Positions 1-8,165 of a stretch of DNA of 8,165 nucleotides are shown one piece after another. The stretch is taken from positions 1 through 8,165 of the forward strand of contig DRLF01000195.1 of NCBI GenBank assembly GCA_011051425.1, in the 5' to 3' direction. The notes beneath the pieces were generated by a model that made no database searches, had not been told where the DNA came from, and saw only the letters and a list, made by a program, of their open reading frames with translations. The position numbers and the translations under genes are program-made. Numbering within the stretch: the stretch's first letter is position 1; each line of letters opens with the position of its first letter. Source of the DNA: Thiolapillus brandeum (GTDB lineage: Bacteria; Pseudomonadota; Gammaproteobacteria; Chromatiales; Chromatiaceae).

Positions 1-1
1 C

Positions 2-2424
<2,423 letters not shown>

Positions 2425-2426
2425 TC

Positions 2427-3461
2427 ATGTATGCCGAACTCTATGAACTGCCTGCGCGCCTGCTCGATCTGCCGGCGGACAAGCTGCACGCTTTCCTCGG
2501 CGGCCCCACCCTGATCCACCTGCAGGGCCGGCGGGAAGCCCCCCTGTTCGTCTCCGTGCTCATGCACGGCAATGAAGATGTGGGCTGGGAAGCTGTACGA
2601 CATATGCTGAAAAAATACCTGCCCGGCGGGGGGGACCAGGAACTGCCGCGCTCCCTGTCCCTGTTCATCGGCAACACCTCTGCCGCCGAGGTGAACATGC
2701 GCCGGCTGGCGGGTCAGCCCGACTACAACCGCGTCTGGCCCGGCAGTGAGCTGCCCCCGACGGCGGAACACGCCATGATGGAAAGCATCGTGGATACCAT
2801 GGCCCACAAGGGCGTTTTCGCCAGCGTGGACGTGCACAACAACACAGGCATCAACCCCCACTACGCCTGCGTCAACGTAGTGCGCACCGAGTCCCTGCAC
2901 CTGGCTGCCATGTTCAGCCGCACCGTTGTGTATTTCACCCGGCCCAAGGGCGTACAGTCCATGGCCATGACCGAGCTGTGTCCGGCGGTCACCCTGGAAT
3001 GCGGCAAGGTGGGACAACTGCATGGCGTGGAACATGCCAGCGAATATCTGAACGCCTGTCTGCACCTGGCGCAGCACCCCACACACGCCATCTCACCCCA
3101 TGACATCGATCTGTTCCACACGGTGGCCATCGTCAAGATCCCGCCGGAAGTGAGCTTCGGTTTTGGCTGCCAGAACTATGACCTGTGTCTGCTGGACGAC
3201 CTGGAGGTGCTGAATTTCCGCGAGATACCCGCCGGCACCAGCTTCGGCAAGGTGGGCAGGCCGGACGGCATCCCCCTGGACGTGAAGAATGAAGCCAACC
3301 ATGATGTGGCCACGCGCTATTTTTCCGTGGAACACGGTGAACTGCTGACACGCACGCCGGTCATGCCTTCCATGCTGACCAAGAATGAAGCCGTGATCCG
3401 CCAGGACTGCCTGTGTTATCTCATGGAGCGCTACGACCTCCACCTGGAAGACGCCGGCTAA
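2427..3461 (+). CDS. M14-like zinc deacylase, succinylglutamate desuccinylase/aspartoacylase (AstE/AspA) family
   Basis: Predicted zinc-dependent hydrolase that cleaves an N-acyl or amide bond on a small carboxylate such as an acyl-amino acid. In its 344 residues the family motifs appear in order. HGNE (47-50) supplies a zinc His and Glu. IGNTSAAEVNMRRL (81-94) corresponds to the substrate-binding Arg segment. DYNRVWPG (99-106) matches the family NR-FPG element. SVDVHNNTG (133-141) carries the third zinc ligand His137. TLECGKVGQ (189-197) carries the probable catalytic Glu191. All key residues are present, so the enzyme should be active. The start ATG is 2 bases after the ligase stop and has no strong ribosome binding site, which suggests translational coupling. 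No signal peptide is visible. An arginine-catabolism AstE is unlikely, because no other ast genes are nearby. Pairing with an ATP-dependent ligase suggests that the two act on the same bond or on sequential metabolites. Confidence 0.8.
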   Translation: MYAELYELPARLLDLPADKLHAFLGGPTLIHLQGRREAPLFVSVLMHGNEDVGWEAVRHMLKKYLPGGGDQELPRSLSLFIGNTSAAEVNMRRLAGQPDYNRVWPGSELPPTAEHAMMESIVDTMAHKGVFASVDVHNNTGINPHYACVNVVRTESLHLAAMFSRTVVYFTRPKGVQSMAMTELCPAVTLECGKVGQLHGVEHASEYLNACLHLAQHPTHAISPHDIDLFHTVAIVKIPPEVSFGFGCQNYDLCLLDDLEVLNFREIPAGTSFGKVGRPDGIPLDVKNEANHDVATRYFSVEHGELLTRTPVMPSMLTKNEAVIRQDCLCYLMERYDLHLEDAG

Positions 3462-3476
3462 AGATCCGCTTTGCTA

Positions 3477-3497
3477 TCGGGTAGTATCCCTACCCGA
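3477..3497. promoter_or_regulatory. Perfect 8-bp inverted repeat, candidate operator
   Basis: TCGGGTAG (3477-3484) and CTACCCGA (3490-3497) are exact inverted copies separated by 5 bases. No T-run follows on either strand, which argues against an intrinsic terminator for the deacylase gene 16 bases upstream. The position, about 50 bases upstream of a candidate -10 element, suits a protein-binding site. A further related half, CGGGTG, lies at 3521-3526. I cannot assign a regulator. The repeat itself is certain; the function is inferred. Confidence 0.45.
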
Positions 3498-3524
3498 ACA
3501 AACCCTATTGAATGCCCATACGGG

Positions 3525-3540
3525 TGTGAGATTTATCACG
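3525..3540. promoter_or_regulatory. CRP-like dyad TGTGA-N6-TCACG
   Basis: TGTGA (3525-3529), six bases, then TCACG (3536-3540) matches the CRP/Vfr consensus TGTGA-N6-TCACA at 9 of 10 core positions. It sits 1 base upstream of a TATGAT -10 candidate, so its centre would be near -21 if that promoter is used. That position suits repression better than activation, unless another promoter is the target. The match is visible; binding is inferred. Confidence 0.4.
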
Positions 3541-3541
3541 G

Positions 3542-3547
3542 TATGAT
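3542..3547 (+). promoter_or_regulatory. Candidate -10 element TATGAT for the structured leader and small secreted gene
   Basis: TATGAT differs from TATAAT at one base and predicts a transcription start near 3554, exactly where the first hairpin begins. No good -35 box lies 16-18 bases upstream. A TTGAAT at 3508-3513 is too far away (28 bases) to pair with it. Factor-dependent or weak use is possible. Confidence 0.35.
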
Positions 3548-3553
3548 AGCCCT

Positions 3554-3705
3554 GTATCTGCTTGCAGGTATTCAAACCGGACGTCTCCGGTGCTTGTCCT
3601 GAAGTTTGCTGTGCCCGAATGGCCTGTCAGTTCGCACTGGCAGAAGCCGTTTGTGAAAACTGCAGGAAAACAGCCGCTGCTGAACATGCTCCTGTTCAGT
3701 TTTCC
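3554..3705 (+). ncRNA. Candidate structured 5' leader or small RNA with four hairpins
   Basis: Four foldable elements follow one another between the candidate -10 box and the small secreted gene. H1: GTATCTG/CAGGTAT (3554-3560/3565-3571), loop CTTG. H2: ACCGGA/TCCGGT (3576-3581/3586-3591), loop CGTC. H3: AATGGCCTGTCAGT (3618-3631) with ACTGGCAG-AA-GCCGTT (3636-3651), loop TCGC, two bulged A. H4: CTGAACA/TGTTCAG (3680-3686/3693-3699) followed by TTTT. Alternatively GAAAACTGCAGG (3655-3666) pairs with CCTG-TT-CAGTTTTC (3691-3704), which would disrupt H4. The density of stems with short loops is unusual for a 200-base spacer. The best open frame here has low third-position GC, so the stretch is probably not protein-coding. 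I recognise no known RNA family. It may be a cis-acting leader of the downstream gene or an independent small RNA ending at H4. Confidence 0.4.
3680..3703 (+). terminator. Terminator-like hairpin with short T-run, possible attenuator
   Basis: CTGAACA and TGTTCAG form a 7-bp stem with a 6-base loop, followed directly by TTTT. The stem is not GC-rich and the T-run is short, so it would be a weak terminator. An alternative pairing of 3655-3666 with 3691-3704 removes the stem, which is the layout of an attenuator. It lies 47 bases before the start of the small secreted gene. Confidence 0.3.
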
Positions 3706-3750
3706 GATCACGGACCGGCAACCCGGCAAACTTCAACACAGTGAAGGAAC

Positions 3751-4095
3751 ATGAAAAATCACAGCCTGATCATATTCGTATCCGCCGTGCTGATGCTCGC
3801 ATCCGCCACAGCAGCAGCGTCACCGAGTGACGACGCCTACTATGCAGAAATGGAAACGATGGCCGCCGAAGCGGATATCGCAGAAACGCGTGTGCAATCC
3901 ACAGAAGACGGGTGGGTCGATGTCGGTGCCGGCTTGGTCGCCATCAGGAAAAACTCGCCCACCGCATTTGCCGCATACAAAGGGCTGCGCCCCGCCTACA
4001 AGGCGGAGATCCGCAAGGCCATCCGCAATGGCCAGGAAACCTTTGCGGTCATCGAGCTTATCTTCTCGCGCAACAATCTCATGGGTAACCGCTAG
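3751..4095 (+). CDS. Small exported protein of unknown family
   Basis: 114 residues with a clear Sec-type signal peptide: a basic start (MKN), a hydrophobic core at about 6-17 ([12 protein letters not shown]), and an Ala-rich cleavage zone ATAAAS (19-24). The mature part of roughly 90 residues has an acidic first half ([22 protein letters not shown]) and a basic second half ([20 protein letters not shown]). It has no cysteine, no further membrane segment and no motif I recognise, so no function is proposed; it is likely periplasmic. ATG 3751 is the first possible start after an in-frame TGA at 3742-3744. An AAGGA at 3744-3748 lies only 2 bases before it, closer than usual for a ribosome binding site. 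A downstream start would destroy the signal peptide. The gene sits behind the structured leader and its last 17 bases overlap galE on the other strand. The signal peptide and normal coding appearance make a real gene likely. Confidence 0.7.
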   Translation: MKNHSLIIFVSAVLMLASATAAASPSDDAYYAEMETMAAEADIAETRVQSTEDGWVDVGAGLVAIRKNSPTAFAAYKGLRPAYKAEIRKAIRNGQETFAVIELIFSRNNLMGNR

Positions 4096-5101
4096 GGTTC
4101 TGCTGCTGCCAGCGCCAGGTATCGGCGCACATTTCGTCGATGCCTTTTTCCGCATGCCAGCCCAGTTCCCGGGCCGCGAGTCCGGGATCGGCATAACAGG
4201 TGGCGATATCACCCTCCCGTCGCGGCACCAGCTTGTAGGGTACCGGCCGGCCACTGGCCTTTTCGAAGGCTGCCACCATCTCCAGCACCGAATACCCCTG
4301 CCCGGTCCCCAGGTTGTAGGTCACCAGCCCGGGTGATGCGGCCAGTTTTTCCAGCGCCCTGATGTGGCCCCTGGCCAGATCCACCACGTGGATGTAATCC
4401 CGCACGCCGGTGCCGTCCACCGTGGGATAGTCGCTGCCGAAAACCGAAAGCTGTTCGAGCTTGCCCACGGCCACCTGGCTGATGTAGGGCATGAGGTTGT
4501 TGGGAATATCGTTGGGCGATTCGCCGATGCGGCCGCTCTCATGGGCGCCCACGGGGTTGAAATAGCGCAGCCGGGCGATATTCCAGTCCTGATCCGATTT
4601 ATAAACATCCCCCAGCATTTCCTCGATAATGAGCTTGGAACGGCCGTAGGGGTTGGTGGCGGAAACGGGAAAATCCTCGGTGATGGGCAGGGATGCCGGT
4701 TCTCCGTACACCGTGGCCGATGAGCTGAATACCAGGTTTTTCACGCCGGTTTCGTTCATGGCCTCCAGCAGGTTCAGGGTGCCGCCGATATTGTTCTGGT
4801 AGTAGGGGATGGGGATATGAACAGACTCGCCCACGGCCTTGAGGCCGGCGAAATGAATGACCGCATCGATATCGTGCCGGTCGAATACGGCCCGGGTATC
4901 CGCCTTGTTGCGCAGATCTGCCTCGATGAAGGTGATGGGTTTACCCGTGATTTCCTGCACCCGCTCGACAGCCGTGTACTGACTGTTGCTCAGGTTGTCC
5001 AGGACGATGACCTCGTAGCCCGCCCCGAGCAGCTCGACATTGGTATGGGAGCCGATATAACCGGCGCCCCCCGTAACCAGCACTTTCTTGATCGTATTCA
5101 T
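4079..5101 (-). CDS. galE: UDP-glucose 4-epimerase
   Basis: GalE interconverts UDP-glucose and UDP-galactose with bound NAD, supplying galactose for lipopolysaccharide, capsule or other surface glycans. It is a 340-residue short-chain dehydrogenase-type protein. The Rossmann NAD loop is [10 protein letters not shown] (10-19), with LDNLSNS at 34-40, [11 protein letters not shown] at 83-93, [10 protein letters not shown] at 126-135 (catalytic Ser128), and YGRSK at 152-156 (the Tyr152/Lys156 pair). [13 protein letters not shown] and the [16 protein letters not shown] segment are typical of GalE. The length matches E. coli GalE (338). ATG 5101 gives the normal N-terminus but has no purine-rich ribosome binding site. 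It lies 9 bases after the GDSL gene stop, so it probably relies on readthrough translation from the operon. It is the last gene of the minus-strand block and converges on the small secreted gene. Confidence 0.96.
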   Translation of the reverse strand: MNTIKKVLVTGGAGYIGSHTNVELLGAGYEVIVLDNLSNSQYTAVERVQEITGKPITFIEADLRNKADTRAVFDRHDIDAVIHFAGLKAVGESVHIPIPYYQNNIGGTLNLLEAMNETGVKNLVFSSSATVYGEPASLPITEDFPVSATNPYGRSKLIIEEMLGDVYKSDQDWNIARLRYFNPVGAHESGRIGESPNDIPNNLMPYISQVAVGKLEQLSVFGSDYPTVDGTGVRDYIHVVDLARGHIRALEKLAASPGLVTYNLGTGQGYSVLEMVAAFEKASGRPVPYKLVPRREGDIATCYADPGLAARELGWHAEKGIDEMCADTWRWQQQNPSGYP

Positions 5102-5110
5102 GGGGAGGGA

Positions 5111-5719
5111 TTATAGCCCGTGACGACGTTTGAGGAAGTCGTAAATATCCTGCGCCAGTTGCGCATAGCCCCGGGCATTGGGATGAATGGCGTCAGATTT
5201 GCTGGAGCGGGACTGCAGGATCGCTGCCAGCGCATCATCTTCCAGGGGCACCTTTTCCTCCTCTGCAACTTCCGCGTACAGGGGGTCGGCGGACAGCAGC
5301 AGGGATGGCCTGGGTACGGCAACCAGCACCACCTGGGCAACCTGGCGGCGAATCAGGCCGATCATGGCACTGAGGTTGCGTTTTATCTCATCGGAATGAT
5401 TCTTGCGCAACAGATCATTGCCACCGTGAACAAGGATCACCAGCGCAGGTTTGTATGCTTCCAGCACACCCGGTAAGCGCTGCAGGCCTTCCGCGCTGAC
5501 TTCACCCGGCACACCCGCATTGATCACTTTGTGGCCGCTGAGTCTGGCCAGCACGGCAGGGTAGGACTGATCCCGCTTTGCACCTGTTCCATAGGTCAGG
5601 CTGTCACCGAAGGCGAGGATGACAGCATCTGCCCCCAGGGGCTGGAGCTCCGGCCCTTTGTCCACGCAGGTGGCCAGCAACAGCAGCAGCAAAAGGGCTG
5701 CCCATCCGCTCTGCCTCAT
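5111..5719 (-). CDS. Exported GDSL/SGNH-family esterase (TesA-like arylesterase/lysophospholipase)
   Basis: Predicted SGNH hydrolase that cleaves carboxylic or thio-esters of small substrates or lipids outside the cytoplasm. The 202 residues contain the four family blocks: FGDSLTYG (37-44, nucleophile Ser40), NAGVPGE (67-73, oxyanion Gly), HGGNDLLR (98-105, oxyanion Asn101), and DAIHPN (176-181, the Asp176/His179 pair). The N-terminus is a signal sequence with seven consecutive leucines ending LLATC-VD. Cys18 could be lipidated, but Thr at -1 is not a standard lipobox residue, so cleavage by signal peptidase I is also possible. The length is close to E. coli TesA (208). ATG overlaps the lipA stop as ATGA (5716-5719), showing translational coupling. 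The substrate cannot be told from the sequence. Its place between lipA and galE looks accessory rather than functionally linked to lipoylation. Confidence 0.88.
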   Translation of the reverse strand: MRQSGWAALLLLLLLATCVDKGPELQPLGADAVILAFGDSLTYGTGAKRDQSYPAVLARLSGHKVINAGVPGEVSAEGLQRLPGVLEAYKPALVILVHGGNDLLRKNHSDEIKRNLSAMIGLIRRQVAQVVLVAVPRPSLLLSADPLYAEVAEEEKVPLEDDALAAILQSRSSKSDAIHPNARGYAQLAQDIYDFLKRRHGL

Positions 5720-6681
5720 TTGAGCAACGGGTTGGCCTGCAGGTCGGCATGATAGGAGGAGCGCACCATGGGGCCGCTGGCCACGTTGGAAAAGCCCATG
5801 GATTCGCCCAGCAGGCGCAGCTCATCGAACTCTTCCGGGGTCACGAAGCGGGACACGGGCAGGTGATCCCGGCTGGGCTGCAGATACTGGCCCAGGGTGA
5901 GCATATCCACGTCATGATCCCGCAGGTCCCGCATGACCTGTTCGATCTCTTCAGGTTCTTCTCCCAGTCCCAGCATGATGCCGGACTTGGTGGGCACATC
6001 ATCATGAGCGGCACCGAACTCCTGCAGCAGTTTCAGGGACCAGGCATAGTCCGCCCCCGGCCGGGACTGGCGATACAGGCGGGGCACGGTTTCCAGGTTG
6101 TGGTTGAACACATCCGGCGGCGCTTCGGCCATGATCTCCAGGGCAATCTCCATGCGTCCGCGAAAATCCGGCACCAGGATTTCGATGGTGGTGTCCGGCG
6201 TCAGCTCCCGGACGGCGCGGATGCAGTCGCGGTAGTGGCCTGCACCGCCGTCGCGCAGGTCATCCCGGTCCACCGAGGTGATGACCACATATTTCAGCGC
6301 CATCTCCTGTATGGCTTCCGCCAGCTGACGGGGTTCATCGGCATCGAGGGGCAGAGGCTTGCCATGGGCCACATCGCAGAACGGGCAGCGCCGGGTGCAG
6401 ATATCACCCATGATCATGAAGGTGGCAGTGCCATGGGTAAAGCATTCACCCAGGTTGGGGCACTGGGCCTCTTCACACACGGACGACAGTTTGCGCTCAC
6501 GCAGGATCTTGCGGATGCGGGTCACGCCTGCACCCTGGGGCGCCCGGGCGCGGATCCAGTGGGGCTTGCGCGGCAGTTCCCCGCCGGGCTGCACCTTGAC
6601 GGGAATCCTGGCCAGCTTGTCCTTTCCGCGTTGGTGAGTGCTTACTTTTGCCCGGGAAGGCGCGCGGTAATCATCAGTCAT
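5716..6681 (-). CDS. lipA: Lipoyl synthase
   Basis: LipA is a cytosolic radical SAM enzyme that inserts two sulfur atoms into protein-bound octanoyl groups on 2-oxoacid dehydrogenases and glycine cleavage H protein. All diagnostic elements are present in the 321 residues. The auxiliary-cluster motif is [12 protein letters not shown] (Cys69, 74, 80), the SAM-cluster motif is CTRRCPFC (Cys95, 99, 102), and the C-terminal RSSY motif (307-310) provides the serine ligand. [29 protein letters not shown] is a typical internal block. The length equals that of E. coli LipA (321). The start has a good ribosome binding site, GGTGGA, 6 bases before ATG (- strand; plus positions 6688-6693). The start overlaps the end of lipB by 8 bases, and the gene overlaps the GDSL gene by 4. 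Confidence 0.98.
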   Translation of the reverse strand: MTDDYRAPSRAKVSTHQRGKDKLARIPVKVQPGGELPRKPHWIRARAPQGAGVTRIRKILRERKLSSVCEEAQCPNLGECFTHGTATFMIMGDICTRRCPFCDVAHGKPLPLDADEPRQLAEAIQEMALKYVVITSVDRDDLRDGGAGHYRDCIRAVRELTPDTTIEILVPDFRGRMEIALEIMAEAPPDVFNHNLETVPRLYRQSRPGADYAWSLKLLQEFGAAHDDVPTKSGIMLGLGEEPEEIEQVMRDLRDHDVDMLTLGQYLQPSRDHLPVSRFVTPEEFDELRLLGESMGFSNVASGPMVRSSYHADLQANPLLK

Positions 6682-7339
6682 ATTCTGTCCACCGGGGTTC
6701 GAGGTTGAGTTCGCGGCACAGCCCGCCGATCAGCTCCCGGCCGGCCTGCCGCCTGTCCATGTCCACGCCAAGATCCTTCAGCCGGGTGACTTCCTGTCCG
6801 GCATGTCCGCAGGGGTTGATGCGCTGGAAAGGCTCCAGGTCCATATCCAGATTCAGGGCAAGACCGTGATAAGTGTACCCTCTGCGCAGCCGCAAACCCA
6901 GTGCAGCAATCTTCTTTTCAGCCACGTAGACGCCGGGGGCATCGGGCCTCGCCACCGCTTCTATGCCCCGATCGGCCAGCAGGTGAATGACCGCGTTCTC
7001 CATGGCCGTCACCAGGCTGCGTATGCCCCTGTTCAGCGCCTTGAGGTCGAGCAGCAGGTAGGCGATGAGCTGGCCGGGTCCATGGTAGGTGACCTGGCCG
7101 CCGCGGTCGCTCTGCACCACCGGGATGTCACCGGGATGCAGAACGTGCTCAGCCTTGCCCGCCTGCCCCTGGGTAAACACGGGCGGGTGTTCCATCAGCC
7201 AGATTTCGGAAGGCGTATCCGGCCCGCGGCCGTCGGTGAAATCACGCATGGCCTGCCAGGTCTGAATATAGTCCACCTGGCCGAGATCGCGGACGATGAC
7301 GGCATGGCGCATGGGGGTATCCGTGGGTGTCGCAGCCAT
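6674..7339 (-). CDS. lipB: Octanoyltransferase (lipoate-protein ligase B)
   Basis: LipB transfers octanoate from octanoyl-acyl carrier protein to a lysine of lipoyl domains, creating the substrate of LipA. The 221 residues contain the family signature [12 protein letters not shown] (79-90), catalytic Lys143 in KKIAALGLR, and catalytic Cys177 in NPCGH. These residues are spaced 34 apart, as in E. coli LipB (Lys135, Cys169). The start is uncertain. ATG 7339 gives a 9-residue extension, while ATG 7312 ([11 protein letters not shown]) matches usual LipB N-termini and has a weak GGA 8 bases upstream. The longer form is listed. It follows ybeD after 13 bases and its stop overlaps the lipA start as ATGACTGA. 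Confidence 0.97.
   Translation of the reverse strand: MAATPTDTPMRHAVIVRDLGQVDYIQTWQAMRDFTDGRGPDTPSEIWLMEHPPVFTQGQAGKAEHVLHPGDIPVVQSDRGGQVTYHGPGQLIAYLLLDLKALNRGIRSLVTAMENAVIHLLADRGIEAVARPDAPGVYVAEKKIAALGLRLRRGYTYHGLALNLDMDLEPFQRINPCGHAGQEVTRLKDLGVDMDRRQAGRELIGGLCRELNLEPRWTEYD
6688..6693 (-). promoter_or_regulatory. Ribosome binding site of lipA
   Basis: On the minus strand GGTGGA lies 6 bases before the lipA ATG, within the end of lipB. It is one of the few clear ribosome binding sites in the minus-strand block and fixes the lipA start at 6681. Confidence 0.6.
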
Positions 7340-7352
7340 GCCAGGCGGGCGG

Positions 7353-7637
7353 CTACAGGCGCATTAGCACCCGGTCATGGGCGGTCAGGTCGTCATAGAT
7401 GGCATCGAGATGTTCGCGGCTCTGCGCCTCGATATCCACGGTGACAGAAACGTATTTTCCGTTCTTGCTGGGCTTGAGACTTACCGCGCCCTCGCTGATA
7501 TCCGGGCAGTGGCGACGGATGATCTGCACCACCAGGGCGTCGAAATCATCTTCGTCCAGACCCATGGCCTTGATGCGGAAACGGCAGGGATAGACCATGC
7601 CTTCGGGTTCTTTTCGGGTTTCTTCAGTTTCAGTCAT
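7353..7637 (-). CDS. ybeD: DUF493 family protein YbeD
   Basis: Small cytosolic alpha/beta protein of the DUF493/YbeD family (E. coli YbeD, 87 residues), of unsettled function, commonly encoded just before lipB. With the start at 7637 it has 94 residues: a charged N-terminal tail ([13 protein letters not shown]), then [11 protein letters not shown], a helix with [10 protein letters not shown], the strand-rich [17 protein letters not shown], and the ending [15 protein letters not shown], which is typical of the family. The open frame continues upstream to 7739, but that extension lies inside dat and looks like a shadow. The start overlaps the dat stop by 8 bases. The ribosome binding site is weak (GGA 8 bases before ATG), so coupling to dat translation is likely. 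Confidence 0.92.
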   Translation of the reverse strand: MTETEETRKEPEGMVYPCRFRIKAMGLDEDDFDALVVQIIRRHCPDISEGAVSLKPSKNGKYVSVTVDIEAQSREHLDAIYDDLTAHDRVLMRL

Positions 7638-8165
7638 AACAGTTGTCCGGTGGGGAATTGCGCAATCGCAGGCGCGCCTTGCAGGCGCCATACAATGCGT
7701 CCATTTTCTCCCATATGGGGCCGGGATGACCGTTATCAACCGGTCGGCCGTTCAGCCGGGTGACCGGCATCACTTCCTTGGTGGAGCTGGTGATCCAGAT
7801 TTCTTCCGCATTTTCCAGCTCTGCAACTGAAATACTGGCTTCGGCGTAGGGGAGGCCCGCTTCCCGGGCCAGTTCCAGCACCAGATCCCGCGTGATGCCC
7901 GGCAGCAGGTGCTGGCTCTTGGGGGGCGTGATGATCAGCCCTTCTTTGACGATGAACAGGTTGGAAGCCGTGCCTTCGTTGGCCAGGCCGTCACGCACCA
8001 GTATGGCTTCCTGCGCGCCTTCATCCCGCGCCTGCTGCTGCGACAGGATGTTCGCCAGCAGGGTGATGGCCTTGATGTTGCAGCGCTCCCAGCGAATATC
8101 ATCCAGGGTGATCACGCTCATGCCCTGTTTCACCAGTTCCGGGTCGCGCACCGCCAGATCGGCGG
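7630..8165 (-). CDS. dat: D-amino acid aminotransferase, class IV PLP family (5' end outside window)
   Basis: C-terminal 177 residues of a fold-type IV pyridoxal phosphate aminotransferase that moves amino groups between D-amino acids and 2-oxo acids, for example to supply D-alanine or D-glutamate for the cell wall. The frame is open to the window edge, so the N-terminus is missing. The fragment includes TLDDIRWERCNIKAITLL, whose lysine (codon 8071-8073) is the expected Schiff-base residue; the EAILVRDG-LANEGTASNLFIVKEG block, with the Glu that contacts the PLP ring nitrogen; and PPKSQHLLPGITRDLVLELAREAG and EIWITSSTKEVMPVTRLNG. The RW-RC-IK context favours the D-amino acid type over branched-chain transaminase IlvE or aminodeoxychorismate lyase PabC. 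It leads the dat-ybeD-lipB-lipA order typical of gammaproteobacteria. Its stop overlaps the ybeD start as ATGACTGA. Confidence 0.9.
   Translation of the reverse strand, partial: ADLAVRDPELVKQGMSVITLDDIRWERCNIKAITLLANILSQQQARDEGAQEAILVRDGLANEGTASNLFIVKEGLIITPPKSQHLLPGITRDLVLELAREAGLPYAEASISVAELENAEEIWITSSTKEVMPVTRLNGRPVDNGHPGPIWEKMDALYGACKARLRLRNSPPDNCYD

Noticed and set aside
3477..3497. Palindrome as an intrinsic terminator of the deacylase gene, or as a NarL 7-2-7 site
   Set aside because: No T-run follows on either strand. The TACCC halves point away from each other with 7-base spacing, unlike the NarL arrangement.
3505..3729. Minus-strand 74-residue frame in the same intergenic region
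   Set aside because: There is no recognisable domain and no ribosome binding site that I can see, and the composition does not look coding. The RNA hairpins explain the region better.
3619..3744. 41-codon open frame starting ATG in the intergenic region, containing CENC, ending 6 bases before the small secreted gene
   Set aside because: It has no ribosome binding site and only about 40 percent G/C at third codon positions, well below the clear preference for G/C in neighbouring genes. It also coincides with the hairpin run.
5675..5690. CAG-rich tandem stretch
   Set aside because: It is explained by consecutive leucine codons (CTG/TTG on the minus strand) in the GDSL signal peptide; not a separate repeat element.
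7638..7739. 34-residue upstream extension of YbeD
   Set aside because: It lies inside dat, is absent from typical DUF493 proteins, and the ATG at 7637 fits the family length.

Overview
The window looks like chromosomal DNA of a GC-rich gammaproteobacterium. Its best anchor is the block dat - ybeD - lipB - lipA, a gene order typical of gammaproteobacteria. The Rho and MurU proteins also look gammaproteobacterial. No phage, transposon, tRNA, rRNA or CRISPR signature was seen. The base composition looks even, apart from the less GC-rich intergenic stretch near 3465-3750. I cannot name the genus from the sequence alone.

Left block, + strand, 1-3461: the 3' end of rho is followed by murU, a GCS2-type carboxylate-amine ligase and an M14/AstE-AspA-type zinc deacylase. 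The last three are packed tightly: the ligase overlaps murU by 23 bases and the deacylase starts 2 bases after the ligase stop. They are probably co-transcribed. Rho is the transcription termination helicase. MurU belongs to the peptidoglycan recycling shortcut to UDP-MurNAc. The ligase and deacylase form an amide-making plus amide-breaking pair whose substrate I cannot identify.

Middle, 3462-4095: a 289-base intergenic region precedes a small exported protein of unknown family. It holds a perfect 8-bp inverted repeat, a CRP-like dyad next to a TATGAT -10 element, and then about 150 bases that can fold into four successive hairpins. The last hairpin ends in TTTT and competes with an alternative 12-bp pairing, as in attenuators and some riboswitches. 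This is the least explained part of the window. The small gene converges on galE and overlaps its 3' end by 17 bases.

Right block, - strand, 8165-4079: dat (5' end cut by the window), ybeD, lipB, lipA, a GDSL-type hydrolase with an N-terminal export signal, and galE. The junctions are overlaps or gaps of at most 13 bases, so this is very likely one operon. LipB transfers octanoate from acyl carrier protein to lipoyl domains and LipA inserts the two sulfurs. YbeD is a small DUF493 protein that accompanies them. Dat interconverts D-amino acids and alpha-keto acids. GalE makes UDP-galactose for surface glycans. Most of the window is housekeeping. The notable parts are the structured intergenic region and the ligase/deacylase pair.
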